This document shows positions 55,485 through 58,714 of a stretch of 64,000 nt of DNA, one piece after another (position 1 is the stretch's first letter; each line of letters starts with the position of its first letter). The notes beneath the pieces were generated by a model, which was given only the letters and a program-made list of their open reading frames with translations, was not told the origin of the DNA and ran no database searches. The translations under genes and the position numbers were made by a program. Source of the DNA: Ctena decussata (taxonomy: Eukaryota; Mollusca; Bivalvia; Lucinida; Lucinidae); NCBI GenBank assembly GCA_963989385.1, contig OZ022500.1, forward strand, positions 18,118,460 to 18,182,459, written 5' to 3'.

Positions 55485-58400
55485 CTTGGAGGTGGGGGTG
55501 TCATGACTGATATGTGATGATTTTCTGTATCTTATGCAGAAATGGATGCCATGCAACTTTCCAGAAGAAATAGCCCGGAAACAAGTAACTTTTCAAAAAC
55601 TAACAAACGGACACCATTATTATTTGAAATGAAGTCGAAAAAAGGGCCATAACTCCCACAATAATTGACAGATTTTACCAAACATTGAACTTGACCTGTA
55701 TTTTATGATTATATACCCTGTGTATAAAATATGAATTCAATACACCAATGCTTTCAAAAGATAATGAACGGAAACCAGTTTTTCATACAAAATGAAGTCG
55801 AAAAAGGGCCATAACTCCCACAATAATCGACGGATTTTGCCCAACATCCAACTTGACCTGTATTTTATGATTATATACCTGTGTATAAAATATGAATTCA
55901 ATACACCAATGCTTTTAAAAGATATCGAACGGAAACCATTTCTTCATAAAATAAAGTTGAAAAAGGGCCATAACTCCCACAATAATTGACGGATGTTGCC
56001 CAACATCAAACTTGACCTGTATTTTATGATTATATACCTGTGTATAAAATATGAATTCAATACACCAATGCTTTCAAAAGATATCAAACGGAAACCATTT
56101 TTTCATATAAAATAAAGTCGAAAAAGGGCCATAACTCCCACAGTTATCGACGGATTTTGCCCAACATCGAACTCGACCTGTATTTTATGATTATATACCT
56201 GTGTATAAAATATGAATTCAATACACCAATGCTTTCAAAAGATATCGAACGGAAACCATTTCTTCATAAAAAATAAAGTTGAACAAGAGCTGTCGCCTGA
56301 CAGCATAGCTCGCCTGAATGGGTGCTTGCCCATCACACAGTTGCTATGGTGGTGTGGACTACTAAGCACAAAACTTCAGACAAGCATGTCCATAATGACA
56401 ACACGTTTATAAACAAAAGCTATCTCGGAAATAAGTCTTAAAATTAAATTAAAATAAAAAAAATCCACATGAAATGTCAAAGGCCATGAGCTTGAGGTCA
56501 AAGAACTAAGGGGTGGAGGTGGGGGCTGCAGGGGCTAGGATGTATGAAAAACCTTGAACCATTGTCTAACATCAGTCCAAGTATTAGTATCAACTGAGTC
56601 CATCGTGGCACTGTGAAATTATGTCTTCATAAATATAAAACTATACCAAATCTTTAAGACAAAATTCAAAGTTGATGACCTTGACTTCAAGGTCATGCAG
56701 TGGGGTAAGTATATGGTGTTTTGTAAAAACTCAAAACAGTGTCTAACATCAGTTCAAGTGTAAATTAAATCTAATTAGAAAACTTTAATAAAGACCAAAT
56801 TTCCTAAGTCCCTGACCTTAACATCAAGGTCATTGAGTGGGGGTCGGGGAAGTACTATGTAAAACTTTGAACTAATATCTAACTACAGTGCAAATATAAA
56901 AAGAATTCATCAGTGAATTCAGGAGATATGTGTCTTTAAAAAACTTTAACCAAAACATCCAATCAATAAAAAGACAATTTTCTAAGTTCATGACCTTGAC
57001 ATCAAGGTCACTGAGGGGGGTGGGGGTAGTACCTTGGAAAACTTTGGACCAATATCTAACTACAGTGCAAGTATCAAAGAAATCCATCCATGGGTTAGGG
57101 AGATATTGGGCTTTATAAAACTTTAACCAAAACATCCAGTCCAAAAAAAACTCCCCATTTTCTAAGTCCATGACCTTGAAATCAAGGTCACGGAGTGGGG
57201 TGGGGGTGGTACCCTGTTAAACTTTGGACCAATATCTAATTACAGAGTAAGTATCAAAAGAATCCATCCATGGGTTAAGGAGATACAGGTCTTTAAAAAA
57301 CTCAAACCAAAACATCCAATCCGGACGCGGACGCGGACGCAGACGCAGACGCCGACGCCGTGGTGACAACAATAGCTCTTCCTGAACTTTCGTTCAGGCG
57401 AGCTAAAAAGGGCCATAACTCCCATAATAATCAAGTTTTGCCCAACATCAAACTTGACCTGTATTTTATGATTATATACCTGTGTATAAAATATGAATTC
57501 AATACACCAATGCTTTCAAAAGATATCAAACGGAAACCATTTTTTCATATAAAATAAAGTCGAAAAAGGGCCATAACTCCCATAGTTATCGACGGATTTT
57601 GCCCAACATCGAACTCGACCTGTATTTTATGATTATATACCTGTGTATAAAATATGAATTCAATACACCAATGCTTTCAAAAGATATCGAACGGAAACCA
57701 TTTCTTCATAGAAACAGAAGTCGAAAAAGGGCCATAACTCCAACAATAATAGCCGGATTTTACCCTACATCGAACTTGACCTGTATTTTATGATTATATA
57801 CCCGTGTATGAAATATGAATTCAATACACCAATGCTTTCAAAAGATATTGAACGGAAACCATTTCGTACGTACGTACGCTACGCTACGTACGTACGTACG
57901 CTACGTACGTACGTACGCTACGTACGTACGTACGGACAGCGGTGATACTATATGCCCCCCAATTTTAAATGGCGGGGGCATAACAAAAACCCACATGCAC
58001 ATCTTCAATATGTCCACAACATGTATGCAAGGTTTGAAAAAGATCCATTGAAAACTGTGGGAGGAGTTGATTACACAAACTACATACCCTACAATGCAAA
58101 AATTTGCTAAAATGACTAAGTTCAAAAGGCCGTAATTCTGTCAAAATTAATTCTAGCTCCAACAAAGACCCACAGGCACATCTTCAATATGTCCACAACA
58201 TGTATGCAAAGTTTGAAAAAGATCCACTGAAAACTGTGGGAGGAGTTGATTACACAAACTCTATACCGTAAAGTGTGACGAACGGACGGACGGACAGACA
58301 GGAGCAAAACTTAATGCCCCCTGACTATCGTCACGGGGGCATAAAAAGGAATAGAACAGAACAGACTAGTTATCTAATACAATGGCTACAGTTAGCTCCT

Positions 58401-58655
58401 AGAGTCTGTGATGGTACTTTTACAGAATAGAATTTTCTCCCTAGTCATTGGGAGCGAACACTCACCATTCCTGTAAGAGTGTCATCCTAAATCAAGAGAG
58501 TGAAGTAGAGGAGATATTTCATTCTGTTCCACTCCCATCATTGGGGGTAGCAGGATTAAGGGCAGATGTAGTGAGGTATAAAGCATTAATGTGACCTACT
58601 GATAGTGGCTGAAGGTAGTAGAAGGATTTATTGTGCTTGCCATACTCTCTCTCTC

Positions 58656-58714
<59 letters not shown>

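Larger units (their letters stand above)
55271..57979. mobile_element. Middle hairpin-ended element (nest level 2)
   Basis: Starts TACAAATGTGTCCATACGAC ACGGATGCCCCC and ends with a TACGTACGCTACG tract, then ATGCCCCCC..GGCGGGGGCATAA. Core units of about 160 bp carry AAAAAGGGCCATAACTCCCA and CAATGCTTTCAAAAGATATC. Flanks ...GCTCCAAC and AAAAACCC join to restore the outer unit. It contains a G34 run (55451-55484). Confidence 0.78.
54535..58344. mobile_element. Outer hairpin-ended tandem-repeat element (nest level 1)
   Basis: Left end GTCTGTAAGACACTAATGAT GCCCCC. Right end a GACGGACGGACGG tract, then ATGCCCCCTGAC / GTCACGGGGGCATAA hairpin. The core is tandem units of about 180 bp with GAGTTGATTACACAAAC and CCCACATGCACATCT. 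It is interrupted at 55271-57979 by another element; the unit resumes exactly after it. Confidence 0.75.
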
